Origin: JAYPWI01 sp038135065
GTDB taxonomy: Bacteria > Actinomycetota > Acidimicrobiia > Acidimicrobiales > Poriferisodalaceae
DNA: 64,000 nucleotides
Direction: 5' to 3'
Assembly (NCBI GenBank): GCA_038135065.1
Contig: JAYPWI010000019.1
Span: forward strand, 9,150 to 73,149
This document shows positions 23,590 to 32,974 of the stretch, piece by piece (positions within the stretch are counted from its first letter, which is position 1; every line of letters starts with the position of its first letter). Under the pieces are notes generated by a model. The model saw nothing but the letters and a program-made list of their open reading frames with translations. It did not search any database and was not told where the DNA came from. Position numbers and translations under genes: made by a program.

Positions 23590-24165
23590 GTGCCGAAGCG
23601 TGTCGTGATCGCAGAAGACGAAGCCATCATTCGCCTCGATCTGCGCGAGATGCTCGAGGCTGAGGGGTACGACGTCGTTGCCGAGACCGGACGAGGCGAC
23701 GAAGCGGTTGCCCTGGTGAGGGAGCACCGCCCCGACCTGTGCGTGTTCGACATCAAAATGCCCGGTCTCGACGGGTTGTCGGCTGCTCGTGAGGTGACTG
23801 TCGACCGCAAAGCCGCCGTCGTGATCCTCACTGCGTTCAGTCAACGCCATCTGATCGAGGAAGCTCGCGACGCCGGGGTGCTCAGCTATTTGGTCAAGCC
23901 CTTCGCCCGCGAGGAGCTCGTGTCGGCCATCGAAGTGGCGCTGGCCCGTTTCGAGGAAATGGTGCACCTCGACGAGACGGTCAAGGGTCTCGAGGACCAA
24001 CTCGAGACCCGCAAGGCCGTCGACCGAGCGAAGGGGCGCCTGATGGACCATCACGGCCTGACCGAACAGGACGCCTTCCAGTTCATCCAGCGGCGAGCCA
24101 TGAGTGGTCGGTCGACCATGCTCGACGTCGCTCGTGAGGTGATCGACGGCCGGTTGGCGCCCTGA
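23590..24165 (+). CDS. ANTAR-domain response regulator (PdtaR/AmiR-NasT type)
   Basis: 191 aa. Residues 1-120 form a receiver with the acidic cluster Glu9-Asp10-Glu11, phosphoacceptor Asp54, Thr81 and Lys103. Residues ~130-190 form an ANTAR RNA-binding domain (KAVDRAKGRLMDHHGLTEQD, RRAMSGRSTMLDVAREVI). Such proteins bind paired hairpins in nascent RNA and prevent transcription termination. GTG start with AGAGGA upstream. No cognate kinase is in the window. The 159-bp upstream gap may contain its regulatory elements. Confidence 0.93.
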   Translation: MPKRVVIAEDEAIIRLDLREMLEAEGYDVVAETGRGDEAVALVREHRPDLCVFDIKMPGLDGLSAAREVTVDRKAAVVILTAFSQRHLIEEARDAGVLSYLVKPFAREELVSAIEVALARFEEMVHLDETVKGLEDQLETRKAVDRAKGRLMDHHGLTEQDAFQFIQRRAMSGRSTMLDVAREVIDGRLAP

Positions 24166-24194
24166 GGCTGGGACGGCTTTGGCCGCCGTTGCCC

Positions 24195-24200
24195 TAGGGT
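24195..24200 (+). promoter_or_regulatory. -10-like box (TAGGGT) of polA
   Basis: Ends 6 nt before the ATG at 24207; no Shine-Dalgarno between. Inferred leaderless promoter. Confidence 0.45.
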
Positions 24201-24206
24201 GACTCC

Positions 24207-26882
24207 ATGGCCAAGCTGCTGCTGCTCGACGGCAACTCGTTGACCTATCGGGCCTTCTTCGCGTTGCCCACCGACATGGCCACAGCGAGCGGTCAGGTGA
24301 CCAACGCCGTGTTCGGGTTCACCTCGATGTTGATCAACCTCATCCGTGATCAGGAACCGGCCGGGATTGCGGTGGCCTTCGATCGGCCGGAGCCGACCTT
24401 CCGCCACGAGATGTTGCCCGAGTACAAGGCACAACGGGAGGAGACGCCGGACATCCTGCGGCAGCAGATGGGTTTGGTGCGTGAGGTCCTGTCCGCGCTC
24501 GGAATTCCTGTAGAGGAGCGGGCAGGCTTCGAGGCAGACGATCTGCTGGCCACGATGGCCGTGCACGCGGCCGAAGCGGGCCACGAGGCGATCATCGTCA
24601 CCGGCGATCGGGACATCTACCAGATGGTGAAGGATCCCTTCATCAGGGTGCTCTACAACCGGCGCGGTGTGTCGGACTACGTCCTGTACGACGAGGCAGG
24701 GATCGTGGAGCGGACGGGTGTGACCCCCGCCCTGTACCCGCAGTACGCAGCCTTGCGAGGCGATCCGTCGGACAACCTGCCCGGTGTGCCCGGTGTGGGG
24801 GAGAAGACGGCGGCCAAGCTGATCAATGCCTACGGGGGCCTCGACGGCATCTTCGAGCACGTAGGGGAGCAGACGCCGAAGCTGCAGGCGAACCTCGTCG
24901 AGCACGAGGAGCGCGCCCGCCGCAATGTGCGCGCCATGGTGCTGCGGACCGATGCGCCGCTCGATCTCGATGTGCGGGACCTCGTCTGGGGTGACGTGGA
25001 TGTCGACGAGGTCCAGCGGCTCTTCGAATTCCTGGAATTCTCATCGCTGTACGAACGGCTCAATGGAACTCTCGAGGGGCGGCTGCCAGCCCTGGAAGGC
25101 CATGAGGCCGCAGTGCTCGAGCCCGAGGTTGTGCGTCCTTCCAGCCATGGGGACTGTGTCGACCTGCTGGCAGGGCTCGGCGAGCGCACCGAGCCGGTGA
25201 GCCTCGCGTGGTCTGCGGATCCCGATGGCGGGAGCTTGGTGATCGCAGTGGTGGACGATCCGGCGACCGGGCAGGTGGTCGTGGTCGAAACCGACCAGTT
25301 GATGGCCTCAGAGGTCGTGGGGCAGCTCCGGGCGCTTCTCGCAGCGGAGGGTCCTGGTTTCCACACCCACCGAGCAAAGGGCCTGCTCGGCGCGCTCGCC
25401 CAGTTCGACCTCGAAGCGCGGGGCCTGGCTATCGACACTGCCATCGCCGCCTACCTGATCGACCCCTCCGATGGTCGCTACGCACTTGATGACCTGGTCG
25501 TGCGCTATTGCAAGGCAGAGCTACCCGCCGACATCGCCCCTCCACCAGGTCAACTCGATCTGGGCGACGGCTCGGAAGACCCAGCTCGCCGAGTGGCGGG
25601 CGAGGCCTTGGCAGTCCAGCGCCTTGCGCCCATCTTGGGCGAGTGGTTGCGCGACCGCTCGATGTGGGATCTCTATCACGACATCGAAGCACCCTTGATC
25701 TCAGTGCTGGCGCGCATGGAGGGTGTCGGCGTTGGGGTCGATGTGGAGGAGCTGTCTCGCCTGCGGGACCAACTGGTAGGCGAGGTCCAGCGCCTCGAAG
25801 CGGAGATCCACCGATCGGCCGGGCACGAGTTCAACGTGAACTCGACCAAACAACTGCGGGAAGTTCTCTTCGACGAACTGGGGCTGACGCCGCAGAAGAA
25901 GACCAAGACCGGCTACTCGACCGATGCAGCCAGCTTGGAGCGGATTCGGGACCAACACGAGATCGTCGAGCTGCTCCTTGACTACCGGGAGGTAGAGAAG
26001 CTCCGCTCGACCTATGGGCAGGGCCTGCTCGACGCCGTCGGTCCCGATCGGCGGATTCACGCCACCTTCCACCAAACGGTTGCCCGGACCGGTCGGCTGA
26101 GTTCCGAGGATCCCAACCTGCACAACATCCCCGTGCGCACCGAACAAGGGCGAGAGTTCCGTCGAGCCTTCGTGCCAGCGGACGGCTACCGGCTCTTGGT
26201 GGCCGACTACAACCAGATCGAGCTGCGGGTCATCGCGCATCTGTCGGACGATCCCGGGCTGGTTGCCGCCTTTGCCGACGGGCACGACATTCACAACGCC
26301 ACGGCTGCATCGGTGTTCGGAGTAGCACCCTCCGAGGTGACCATCGAGATGCGATCGAAGGCGAAGATGGTGTCCTACGGGCTTGCGTACGGCATGGAGG
26401 CCTACGGCCTGGGGCAACGGCTTGGGATCCCGACGAACGAAGCGGCTGAGATTCTCGACGCGTACTTCGACGCCTTTCCTCGAGTGAAGTCGTTCATGGA
26501 CGAGGTGGTTGCCGAGACCAAGGAACGGGGCTTCACGGAGACGATGTTCGGGCGCCGTCGACCTATTCCCGAACTCAACGCCGGCAATTTCCGGGTCCGC
26601 CAGGCCGCCGAGCGACAGGCCATGAACGCCCCGATCCAGGGCCTGGCTGCCGACATCTTCAAGGTTGCCCTGGTGCGTCTCGATCATGCGTTGCGCGAGG
26701 GGGAGTGCAGGAGCCGGCTAGTGCTGCAGGTGCACGACGAAGTCATCCTCGAGGTCCCTGAATCCGAGCGGGAGTCGGTCGAGGCATTGACGGTCGCAAC
26801 GATGCGCAATGCAGCGTCGCTGCGAGTGCCACTCGAAGTGAATGTCGCCTTCGGCCGAACCTGGGCCGACGCGAAGAGCTGA
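24207..26882 (+). CDS. polA: DNA polymerase I
   Basis: 891 aa. Residues ~1-300: 5'-3' exonuclease (LLLDGNSLTYRAFFAL, GDRDIYQMV, RGDPSDNLPGVPGVGEKTAA). Residues ~310-480: a 3'-5' exonuclease-like fold whose first acidic motif (DxE) is not visible at PVSLAWSADPDGG, so proofreading is probably lost, as in other actinobacteria. Residues ~490-891: polymerase, with motif A LLVADYNQIELRV, motif B RSKAKMVSYGLAYGM and motif C LQVHDEVILEVP. Fills gaps in repair and removes primers. The uvr genes lie 7-20 kb away. Confidence 0.98.
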   Translation: MAKLLLLDGNSLTYRAFFALPTDMATASGQVTNAVFGFTSMLINLIRDQEPAGIAVAFDRPEPTFRHEMLPEYKAQREETPDILRQQMGLVREVLSALGIPVEERAGFEADDLLATMAVHAAEAGHEAIIVTGDRDIYQMVKDPFIRVLYNRRGVSDYVLYDEAGIVERTGVTPALYPQYAALRGDPSDNLPGVPGVGEKTAAKLINAYGGLDGIFEHVGEQTPKLQANLVEHEERARRNVRAMVLRTDAPLDLDVRDLVWGDVDVDEVQRLFEFLEFSSLYERLNGTLEGRLPALEGHEAAVLEPEVVRPSSHGDCVDLLAGLGERTEPVSLAWSADPDGGSLVIAVVDDPATGQVVVVETDQLMASEVVGQLRALLAAEGPGFHTHRAKGLLGALAQFDLEARGLAIDTAIAAYLIDPSDGRYALDDLVVRYCKAELPADIAPPPGQLDLGDGSEDPARRVAGEALAVQRLAPILGEWLRDRSMWDLYHDIEAPLISVLARMEGVGVGVDVEELSRLRDQLVGEVQRLEAEIHRSAGHEFNVNSTKQLREVLFDELGLTPQKKTKTGYSTDAASLERIRDQHEIVELLLDYREVEKLRSTYGQGLLDAVGPDRRIHATFHQTVARTGRLSSEDPNLHNIPVRTEQGREFRRAFVPADGYRLLVADYNQIELRVIAHLSDDPGLVAAFADGHDIHNATAASVFGVAPSEVTIEMRSKAKMVSYGLAYGMEAYGLGQRLGIPTNEAAEILDAYFDAFPRVKSFMDEVVAETKERGFTETMFGRRRPIPELNAGNFRVRQAAERQAMNAPIQGLAADIFKVALVRLDHALREGECRSRLVLQVHDEVILEVPESERESVEALTVATMRNAASLRVPLEVNVAFGRTWADAKS

Positions 26883-26886
26883 CGGC

Positions 26887-27444
26887 GTGGGTGTTCGGAC
26901 GAGGTGGTCCGTGGCGGGCCTAGTCGTGGCGGGCATGGTCGCGGCTGCGGCGTGCCTCGGGGTGCTGACCTGGCGCTGGTTTCTGCAACCCCAACAGGAC
27001 CAGCTCGATCAGGCAGACGCCGTCTTGCTGTTCGCCGGAGGAAGCGGAGAGCGGATCGAATCGGCATATCGCCTCGCCCAGTCGGGCCGGGTCGGTCATG
27101 TCGTGCTCCTTGACGGGTTTGGGCAAGCCCTCTCGGAGGGGCAACGCTGCGGTGACTGGCCCTCGCAGGTCGTCGTGCACTGCCTCAGCAGCAACGGTGT
27201 GGTCAACACCCGCTCCGAGGCAGCTGTCATGGCGCAGCACGCCCAGTCGCAAGGGTGGGACACTGTGGTGGTGGTGACATCGACCTACCACCTCGAGCGG
27301 GCTCGACTGCTGACGCAGCGCTGCTTCGACGGTGAGGTTCTGGGGGTGGGCGGCACGCCGGACATCTCGCCGCCGCGCTGGTTCGGGCGCATCATCCACG
27401 AGTGGGGCGGCATGGCGAGAAGCTGGGTGCAACGTGGGTGCTGA
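26887..27444 (+). CDS. YdcF/DUF218-family membrane-anchored protein
   Basis: 185 aa, GTG start 4 nt after the polA stop. One N-terminal membrane helix (VAGLVVAGMVAAAACLGVLT), then the DUF218 fold: DAVLLFAGGSGERIESAYRL, NTRSEA, and VVVVTSTYHLERAR with the conserved Tyr-His. Family members include SanA and YdcF, linked to envelope integrity; the biochemical role is unclear. The 3' end overlaps the next gene. Confidence 0.83.
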   Translation: MGVRTRWSVAGLVVAGMVAAAACLGVLTWRWFLQPQQDQLDQADAVLLFAGGSGERIESAYRLAQSGRVGHVVLLDGFGQALSEGQRCGDWPSQVVVHCLSSNGVVNTRSEAAVMAQHAQSQGWDTVVVVTSTYHLERARLLTQRCFDGEVLGVGGTPDISPPRWFGRIIHEWGGMARSWVQRGC

Positions 27445-28201
27445 CCACTGGTTCGAGGCCCTGGCCGATCACATGGGTGACGCGTACCTGAGGTACGCCT
27501 TCACCAAGGGGACCGCAGCAGAGGTGGACTTCCTGGTCGAGCAACTCGACCTCGGGCCTGGCAGCCGAGTACTCGATGTGGGGTGCGGGCCGGGGCGTCA
27601 TGGTCTCGAGTTGGCCCGCCGCGGGTGCACGGTGGTCGGTATCGACCTCTCGACCGCCTTTGTCGACGCGGCGAACGAGCGGGCCCGGACCGAAGGGTTG
27701 TCCGACCGACTGGTGGTCCACCGCCTCGATGCGAGGGAACTCGTCACTGCCGACCTGGGCAGCGGATTCGATGCGGTGTACGCGATGTGCCAAGGCGCCT
27801 TCGGCCTGCAGGCGGGGCCGGCGTCCTCCGGCGACGAACTGAACTTGCGAGGCGACTGTCGGATCCTGGAAGGGATGGCTCACCATCTCGAGCCCGGCGG
27901 CCTTTTGGGTCTCGCAGCGTTTTCCGCCTATTTCCAGGTGCGCCATCTCGACGACAGCGACTTCGACCCCCTCAGTGCGACGAACCACGAGCGAACGGTC
28001 GTGCACGATCCGAACGGGCGGCCTCGGGCTGCAGATCTCTGGACCACGTGTTTCACGCCTCGGGAGCTGTGGTTGATGTCCGAGCAGGTCGGCCTGGAGC
28101 CTCTGGCGGTCTATGGCGTGTCCTCGGTGGGCGAGTACAAGCCGCGCGCTCCCGATATCGAGGAACCTGAACTGTTTGTCATCGCCCGTCGGCCCCGATG
28201 A
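27434..28201 (+). CDS. SAM-dependent methyltransferase
   Basis: 255 aa class I methyltransferase. Motif I is VLDVGCGPGRHGLELA, motif II VVGIDLSTAFVDAAN, and EPGGLLGLAAFS the later strand. GTG 27434 overlaps the upstream gene by 11 nt and fits MGADHWFEALADHMG as the N-terminus. The substrate is unknown; the C-terminal FTPRELWLMSEQVGLEPLAVYG resembles small-molecule or RNA methyltransferases. Confidence 0.85.
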   Translation: MGADHWFEALADHMGDAYLRYAFTKGTAAEVDFLVEQLDLGPGSRVLDVGCGPGRHGLELARRGCTVVGIDLSTAFVDAANERARTEGLSDRLVVHRLDARELVTADLGSGFDAVYAMCQGAFGLQAGPASSGDELNLRGDCRILEGMAHHLEPGGLLGLAAFSAYFQVRHLDDSDFDPLSATNHERTVVHDPNGRPRAADLWTTCFTPRELWLMSEQVGLEPLAVYGVSSVGEYKPRAPDIEEPELFVIARRPR

Positions 28202-28307
28202 TCGTTCGCGAATCGTGCCCCGCAGGGTGGGGCCGGTACACTTCGTGCGGCTGCGGCGGCCCCGCTCTCCATCCGCGCTACCCATTCCCTAGTTAGAGCG
28301 ATTTCCT

Positions 28308-29678
28308 GTGTCCGACACCCAAGAATTCGGCAGCTTTACTGACGCTGGCGACTACATCCCCCGCACGGTTGCCGAGAACGATCTCGGCTCCATGTCCTTC
28401 GCCGACGCAGTCGACGGCACCATCGTCGAGTTCGATGACGGTGACCTGGTCACTGGCACCGTGGTCCGCATCGACCGTGACGAGGTGCTGCTCGACATCG
28501 GTTTCAAGTCCGAAGGGGTCATCCCTAGCCGCGAGTTGTCGATCCGCAACGACGTCGATCCCCACGAAGTGGTGTCGGAGGGCGAGGAAATCGAGGCCCT
28601 GGTCCTTCAGAAGGAAGATCAGGATGGCCGGTTGCTCCTGTCGAAGAAGCGGGCGCAGTACGAACGGGCGTGGGGCCGGATCGAGGAGGTCAAGGAGGCC
28701 GAGGGAGTCGTCAAGGGCCTGGTGATCGAGGTCGTCAAGGGCGGCCTCATCGTGGATATCGGCTTGCGTGGCTTCCTGCCTGCCTCCCTGGTCGAACTTC
28801 GTCGTGTTCGTGACCTCGCCCCCTACATCGGTATGGAACTCGAGGCCAAGATCATCGAGTTGGACAAGAACCGCAACAACGTGGTGCTGTCTCGCCGGGC
28901 GTGGCTGGAAGAGACCCAGAAGGAGCAGCGGGACGAGTTCCTCGACAACCTCAAGCCGGGTGAGCGTCGCTCGGGTGTGGTGTCGTCCGTGGTCAGCTTC
29001 GGTGCATTCGTCGACCTCGGCGGCATGGACGGCCTCATCCACGTCTCCGAGCTGTCGTGGAAGCACGTCGATCATCCGAGCACCGTGGTCACCGTAGGGG
29101 ACGAGGTGGACGTAGAAGTCCTCGAGGTCGATCGGGAGCGGGAACGGATCAGCCTGTCCCTCAAGGCCACCCAGATCGATCCGTGGCAGGAGTTCGCCAA
29201 CGGACACCGTGTCTCGGAGCTCGTCTACGGTCGCGTCACCAAGCTGGTTCCCTTCGGATCCTTCGTGCAGGTCGGCGACGGGATCGAGGGCCTGGTCCAC
29301 ATCTCTGAGATGTCGGCCCACCATGTCGAACTGCCCGAGCAGGTGGTTACTCCCGGTGAGGAACTCTGGGTGAAGATCATCGACCTCGATCTGCAGCGGC
29401 GCCGCATCAGCCTGTCGATCAAGCAGGCCGCCGAGGGTGGGCAAGTGGCAGCCGAGTACCAGGAAGCGTTCGGCGAGCACCAGTACGACGATTCCGGCAA
29501 CTTCATCGGCGAGTTCAGCTACGAGGCGCCAGCCGAGGGCGAGGAGTCCGAGGCTGAGCGTGCCTGGCGCGAGTACTACGAAGAGCATGGCGAAGAGGCA
29601 TATCGTCAAGCCATCGCCCAGTACGAGCAGCAGGAAGACGGCGGCGAGACCGAAGACGCGGCGTCGGCCGAGGCGTAA
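28308..29678 (+). CDS. rpsA: 30S ribosomal protein S1
   Basis: 456 aa with four S1/OB RNA-binding repeats (~50-120, 135-205, 220-295, 305-380) and an acidic tail. Third-repeat text GVVSSVVSFGAFVDLGGMDG and fourth-repeat text GRVTKLVPFGSFVQVGDGIE are diagnostic. Four repeats rather than six is normal for actinobacteria. GTG start. It helps bind structured mRNA; this matters here because many genes seem leaderless and bypass S1. coaE follows 6 nt after the stop, a common pairing in actinobacteria. Confidence 0.97.
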   Translation: MSDTQEFGSFTDAGDYIPRTVAENDLGSMSFADAVDGTIVEFDDGDLVTGTVVRIDRDEVLLDIGFKSEGVIPSRELSIRNDVDPHEVVSEGEEIEALVLQKEDQDGRLLLSKKRAQYERAWGRIEEVKEAEGVVKGLVIEVVKGGLIVDIGLRGFLPASLVELRRVRDLAPYIGMELEAKIIELDKNRNNVVLSRRAWLEETQKEQRDEFLDNLKPGERRSGVVSSVVSFGAFVDLGGMDGLIHVSELSWKHVDHPSTVVTVGDEVDVEVLEVDRERERISLSLKATQIDPWQEFANGHRVSELVYGRVTKLVPFGSFVQVGDGIEGLVHISEMSAHHVELPEQVVTPGEELWVKIIDLDLQRRRISLSIKQAAEGGQVAAEYQEAFGEHQYDDSGNFIGEFSYEAPAEGEESEAERAWREYYEEHGEEAYRQAIAQYEQQEDGGETEDAASAEA

Positions 29679-29684
29679 TCTCCC

Positions 29685-30329
29685 GTGATCGTCATCGGCT
29701 TGACCGGAGGCATCGGCAGCGGCAAGTCCACAGTGTCAGATGCCCTGGTCCAGGCCGGGGCTGTGCTCATCGACGCAGATGCCGTGGTGAGAGAACTGCA
29801 GGAACCCGGACAGTCGGTCTACGGCGACATGGTCGCCTATTTCGGCGGGCAGATCGTGGGGGAGGACGGCTCCCTGCTTCGACCCAAGATTGCGGAGATC
29901 GTCTTTTCTGACAAGAAAGCGCTGTCTGCTCTCAACGACATCGTCCACCCTCCGGTCAATCGGGAGATTCGTCGGCGGATTCGTGAGCAAGCAGACACCG
30001 ACAACCTCGTGGTGCTGGACATTCCGCTCCTCGTGGAGGGCATCTTGGCGGGAGGTCCACCGCGCTACATCGTGAGCGGCATCCTGGTGGTCGATACCCC
30101 CGAGGAGGTCGCGGTCGAACGACTGGTCGCCTACCGGGGATTCGATCCCGACGACGCCCGGAAACGGATCGGTTCCCAGGTCGGTCGGGAGAAGCGCCTC
30201 GCTCTTGCCGATTTCGTCGTCGACAACGGCGCGGCGCTCGATGCACTTCCCGATCAGATCGAACGGGCCATGGCCTGGGCGCGAGGACTCCCACCGACCG
30301 AACCGACACCTGAACCGCCACAGGAGTGA
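29685..30329 (+). CDS. coaE: Dephospho-CoA kinase
   Basis: 214 aa. Catalyses the last step of CoA synthesis. Walker A GLTGGIGSGKST, DADAVVRELQEPGQ, then PPVNREIRRRI and VVLDIPLLVEG are family motifs. GTG start 6 nt after rpsA; the stop is 1 nt before the pepF start. The C-terminal GrpB-like domain found in mycobacterial CoaE is absent. Confidence 0.96.
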   Translation: MIVIGLTGGIGSGKSTVSDALVQAGAVLIDADAVVRELQEPGQSVYGDMVAYFGGQIVGEDGSLLRPKIAEIVFSDKKALSALNDIVHPPVNREIRRRIREQADTDNLVVLDIPLLVEGILAGGPPRYIVSGILVVDTPEEVAVERLVAYRGFDPDDARKRIGSQVGREKRLALADFVVDNGAALDALPDQIERAMAWARGLPPTEPTPEPPQE

Positions 30330-30330
30330 C

Positions 30331-32112
30331 ATGACGGCCCCCTCCGAGACCACTGACATCGACGTCGCAGAGGTGGGGTGGAACATCGAGCCTCTCCTCG
30401 ACGGCGGCGATGTCGACGCCTTGCTGTCCGTGGCCCGGACCAAGGTCGAGGAGTTGCTTCGCTGGCGGGGAGAGGTCGGGAACCTCGAATCGGAGGAGCT
30501 GGCCGAGGTCATGCGTCGGCTGGCCGAGGTGCACGACCTCATCGGCCGGACCTCGAGCTATGCGGGTCTTGCCATGGCGGTCGACACGAGCCAGGGCGCC
30601 TTGTATCAGCGGGTAAGCGAGCAGGCGGCCCAACTGGGTGCCGACCTGGTCTTCATCCAGCTCGAATGGGCCGCTGTCGACGACGAGCGAGCGGATGCCC
30701 TGCTGGCTGATCCCCGGCTCGATTTCTGCGCTCACTACTTGCGATCGGCCCGACGCTACCGCCCGCATCTGTTGTCCGAGCCCGAGGAGCGGTTGCTCAC
30801 CGAGAAGTCGGTCACGGGCTCCGCGGCCTGGGTGCGCCTGTTCGATCAGCTGACCAGTGACATCTCCGTGGAACTCGAGGGCGAGCAGGTCGGGCTCGAG
30901 GCTGCCCTGTCCGTCTTGGGATCCCCAGACCGCGAACTGCGACGTCGAGCAGCAGATGCCGTGACAGAGGGTCTGGCCCCGGGCCTGGCAACACGGGCCT
31001 ACATCTTCAATACCCTCGCAGCTGACAAGGCCACGGACGACCGACTCCGGCACCACGACTCGTGGATCTCGGCCCGGAACCTCTCGAACGAGGCCGATGA
31101 CGAGTCGGTGCAAGCGCTCGTCGATGCCGTGGTGAGCAGGTACGACATCGCTCGCCGTTGGTACGACCTCAAGGCCCGCATCCTGGGGCATCCTCTGGCT
31201 GACTACGACCGCATGGCGTCGATCGCCCAGTCGGACCGTGAGGTGGGCTGGCGAGAGGCGCAGGATCTGGTGCTCGACTCGTACCGGTCCTTCAGCGAGG
31301 AACTTGCATCGACCGCCCAGCGGTTCTTCGACGAACACTGGATCGACGCTCCCGTGCGCCAAGGGAAACGTCCCGGTGCCTTCTGTGCCTACACGGTGCC
31401 GTCACACCACCCATATCTGATGTTGAACTGGACGGGCCGTACACGCGATGTGCTCACCCTGGCCCACGAACTCGGTCACGGTCTCCACGCCCACCTGTCC
31501 AGGCCTCAGGGCATCTACCACCAGGCGACCCCGTTGACGTTGGCCGAGACGGCATCGGTATTCGGCGAGACGGTTACCTTCGGTCGTCTCCTCGACGCTA
31601 CGAGCGATCCCGACGAACGACTGGCCCTCCTCGCCGAATCATTGGAGGGATCGATTGCCACCGTGTTCCGGCAAACGGCCATGAACCGCTTCGAGGAGGC
31701 AGTGCACACCTGGCGCCGCTCACGGGGTGAACTTTCTATCGAGGAATTCGGTTCCCTGTGGGCGCAGACCCAGCACGATCTGCTGGGCGAGAGTGTCGAG
31801 GTCACCGAGGGGTATCGCACCTGGTGGAGTTACATCCCCCACTTCATCGGCAGCCCCGGATACGTGTACGCCTATGCCTACGGGCAGCTGTTGGCGTTGT
31901 CGGTGTACCGGCGCTATCAGGAGCAGGGGGAGGCCTTCGTGCCGCGCTATCTCGACATGCTCAGGGCTGGAGGGTCCCGTCCTCCCGTGGAGTTGGGTCG
32001 GTTGGTGGATTGTGACCTGTCCGATCCTGGGTTCTGGCACGGCGGGTTGGACCTCGTCGAGGCGCAGTTGCAGGCGGCGGAGGACGCTGCGGCTGCTGCT
32101 GGCCGGATCTGA
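30331..32112 (+). CDS. pepF: Oligoendopeptidase F-like M3 metallopeptidase
   Basis: 593 aa cytosolic zinc peptidase. HELGHGLH at residues 379-386 supplies two zinc His and the catalytic Glu, and the third ligand region is LTLAETASVFGET. N-terminal ~1-200 is the helical F-type lobe. The ATG at 30331 follows AGGAG and starts 1 nt after the coaE stop. Degrades short peptides; the physiological substrate is not known. Confidence 0.95.
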   Translation: MTAPSETTDIDVAEVGWNIEPLLDGGDVDALLSVARTKVEELLRWRGEVGNLESEELAEVMRRLAEVHDLIGRTSSYAGLAMAVDTSQGALYQRVSEQAAQLGADLVFIQLEWAAVDDERADALLADPRLDFCAHYLRSARRYRPHLLSEPEERLLTEKSVTGSAAWVRLFDQLTSDISVELEGEQVGLEAALSVLGSPDRELRRRAADAVTEGLAPGLATRAYIFNTLAADKATDDRLRHHDSWISARNLSNEADDESVQALVDAVVSRYDIARRWYDLKARILGHPLADYDRMASIAQSDREVGWREAQDLVLDSYRSFSEELASTAQRFFDEHWIDAPVRQGKRPGAFCAYTVPSHHPYLMLNWTGRTRDVLTLAHELGHGLHAHLSRPQGIYHQATPLTLAETASVFGETVTFGRLLDATSDPDERLALLAESLEGSIATVFRQTAMNRFEEAVHTWRRSRGELSIEEFGSLWAQTQHDLLGESVEVTEGYRTWWSYIPHFIGSPGYVYAYAYGQLLALSVYRRYQEQGEAFVPRYLDMLRAGGSRPPVELGRLVDCDLSDPGFWHGGLDLVEAQLQAAEDAAAAAGRI

Positions 32113-32118
32113 CCCGGC

Positions 32119-32925
32119 TCAGCCCGCTGCGCCCGACGCCCCGCCGTCTCCTGCGTCGTCGAGACGTTGCTGGAGACGGTTCATGCCGTGTAGCCAGCGG
32201 TCCGGATCGGCCGTCTTTCGTTCCATCCAGGTCTGGGCGATGTCGTCCGTCAGAATGAGGAATCGTTCCTCGGACATGGCATCGACGACGTAGCCTGCCA
32301 CGTCTTCTGGCTCCTTCAACGGCCCACCTGCCTGGCTTGCCCACTCCGAGTTTGCCTGGTCACCGAGCATCGGCGTCCGCACTACCAGCGGGGCCAGCAG
32401 TGAGTTTCGAATGCCACGGTGGTGGTAGGTGAAGGCCATCCACTCGGCGAGACCGACCACCGCATGCTTGCTCACTGCGTATGGCAGGTTGCCGTGGGAT
32501 GACAGGATTCCGGCCATCGACGCGGTGTACAGCAGGTAGCCCGATCCCCGCTCGAGCATGCCGGGCAGCACCTGTCGAACGGCGTGGACATGCGACATCA
32601 GGTTCACGTCCCATTGGCGTTGCCATTCCTCGAGCGGCGAGTCCAGTGGCCCCCGCCCCGAACCGATGCCTGCGTTGTTGAACAAGACGTCGATCGGTCC
32701 CAGCTCGCGTGCAACGGTCATAGCCATGGCCTCGATGGCTGACCGATCTGCCAAATCGGTCGGCACCGCAAGCCCTCCGATCTCCGCGGCGACCGCCGCT
32801 GCCCCCTCGGCATTCACATCAACGACGGCAACCCGGGCCCCTTCGGCCGCGAAGCGACGGGCGCATGCAGCCCCGATGCCGCTCGCGGCACCCGTGATGA
32901 CGCAGGTCGTTCCTGCAAGTTCCAT
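32119..32925 (-). CDS. SDR family oxidoreductase
   Basis: 268 aa classical SDR. Cofactor loop TGAASGIGAACA, NNAGIG, and an intact catalytic set with Ser in LYTASMAG and YAVSK. VDVNAEG after strand 2 suggests NAD(H). Convergent with pepF (6 bp apart). An 18-bp inverted repeat lies 19-36 bp upstream of the start, between SD-like GAGGGGAG and the previous gene. Substrate unknown. Confidence 0.9.
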   Translation of the reverse strand: MELAGTTCVITGAASGIGAACARRFAAEGARVAVVDVNAEGAAAVAAEIGGLAVPTDLADRSAIEAMAMTVARELGPIDVLFNNAGIGSGRGPLDSPLEEWQRQWDVNLMSHVHAVRQVLPGMLERGSGYLLYTASMAGILSSHGNLPYAVSKHAVVGLAEWMAFTYHHRGIRNSLLAPLVVRTPMLGDQANSEWASQAGGPLKEPEDVAGYVVDAMSEERFLILTDDIAQTWMERKTADPDRWLHGMNRLQQRLDDAGDGGASGAAG

Positions 32926-32943
32926 GTCGTACTCCCCTCGAAG

Positions 32944-32961
32944 CCCTAGGCAAGCCTAGGG
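32944..32961. promoter_or_regulatory. 18-bp inverted repeat CCCTAGGC-AA-GCCTAGGG
   Basis: Perfect 8-bp arms with 2-bp spacer between the acidic-protein gene stop and the SDR start. Could be a repressor operator controlling the SDR, or a compact terminator, though no T-run follows. Confidence 0.4.
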
Positions 32962-32974
32962 GAGTTGACCGAGG

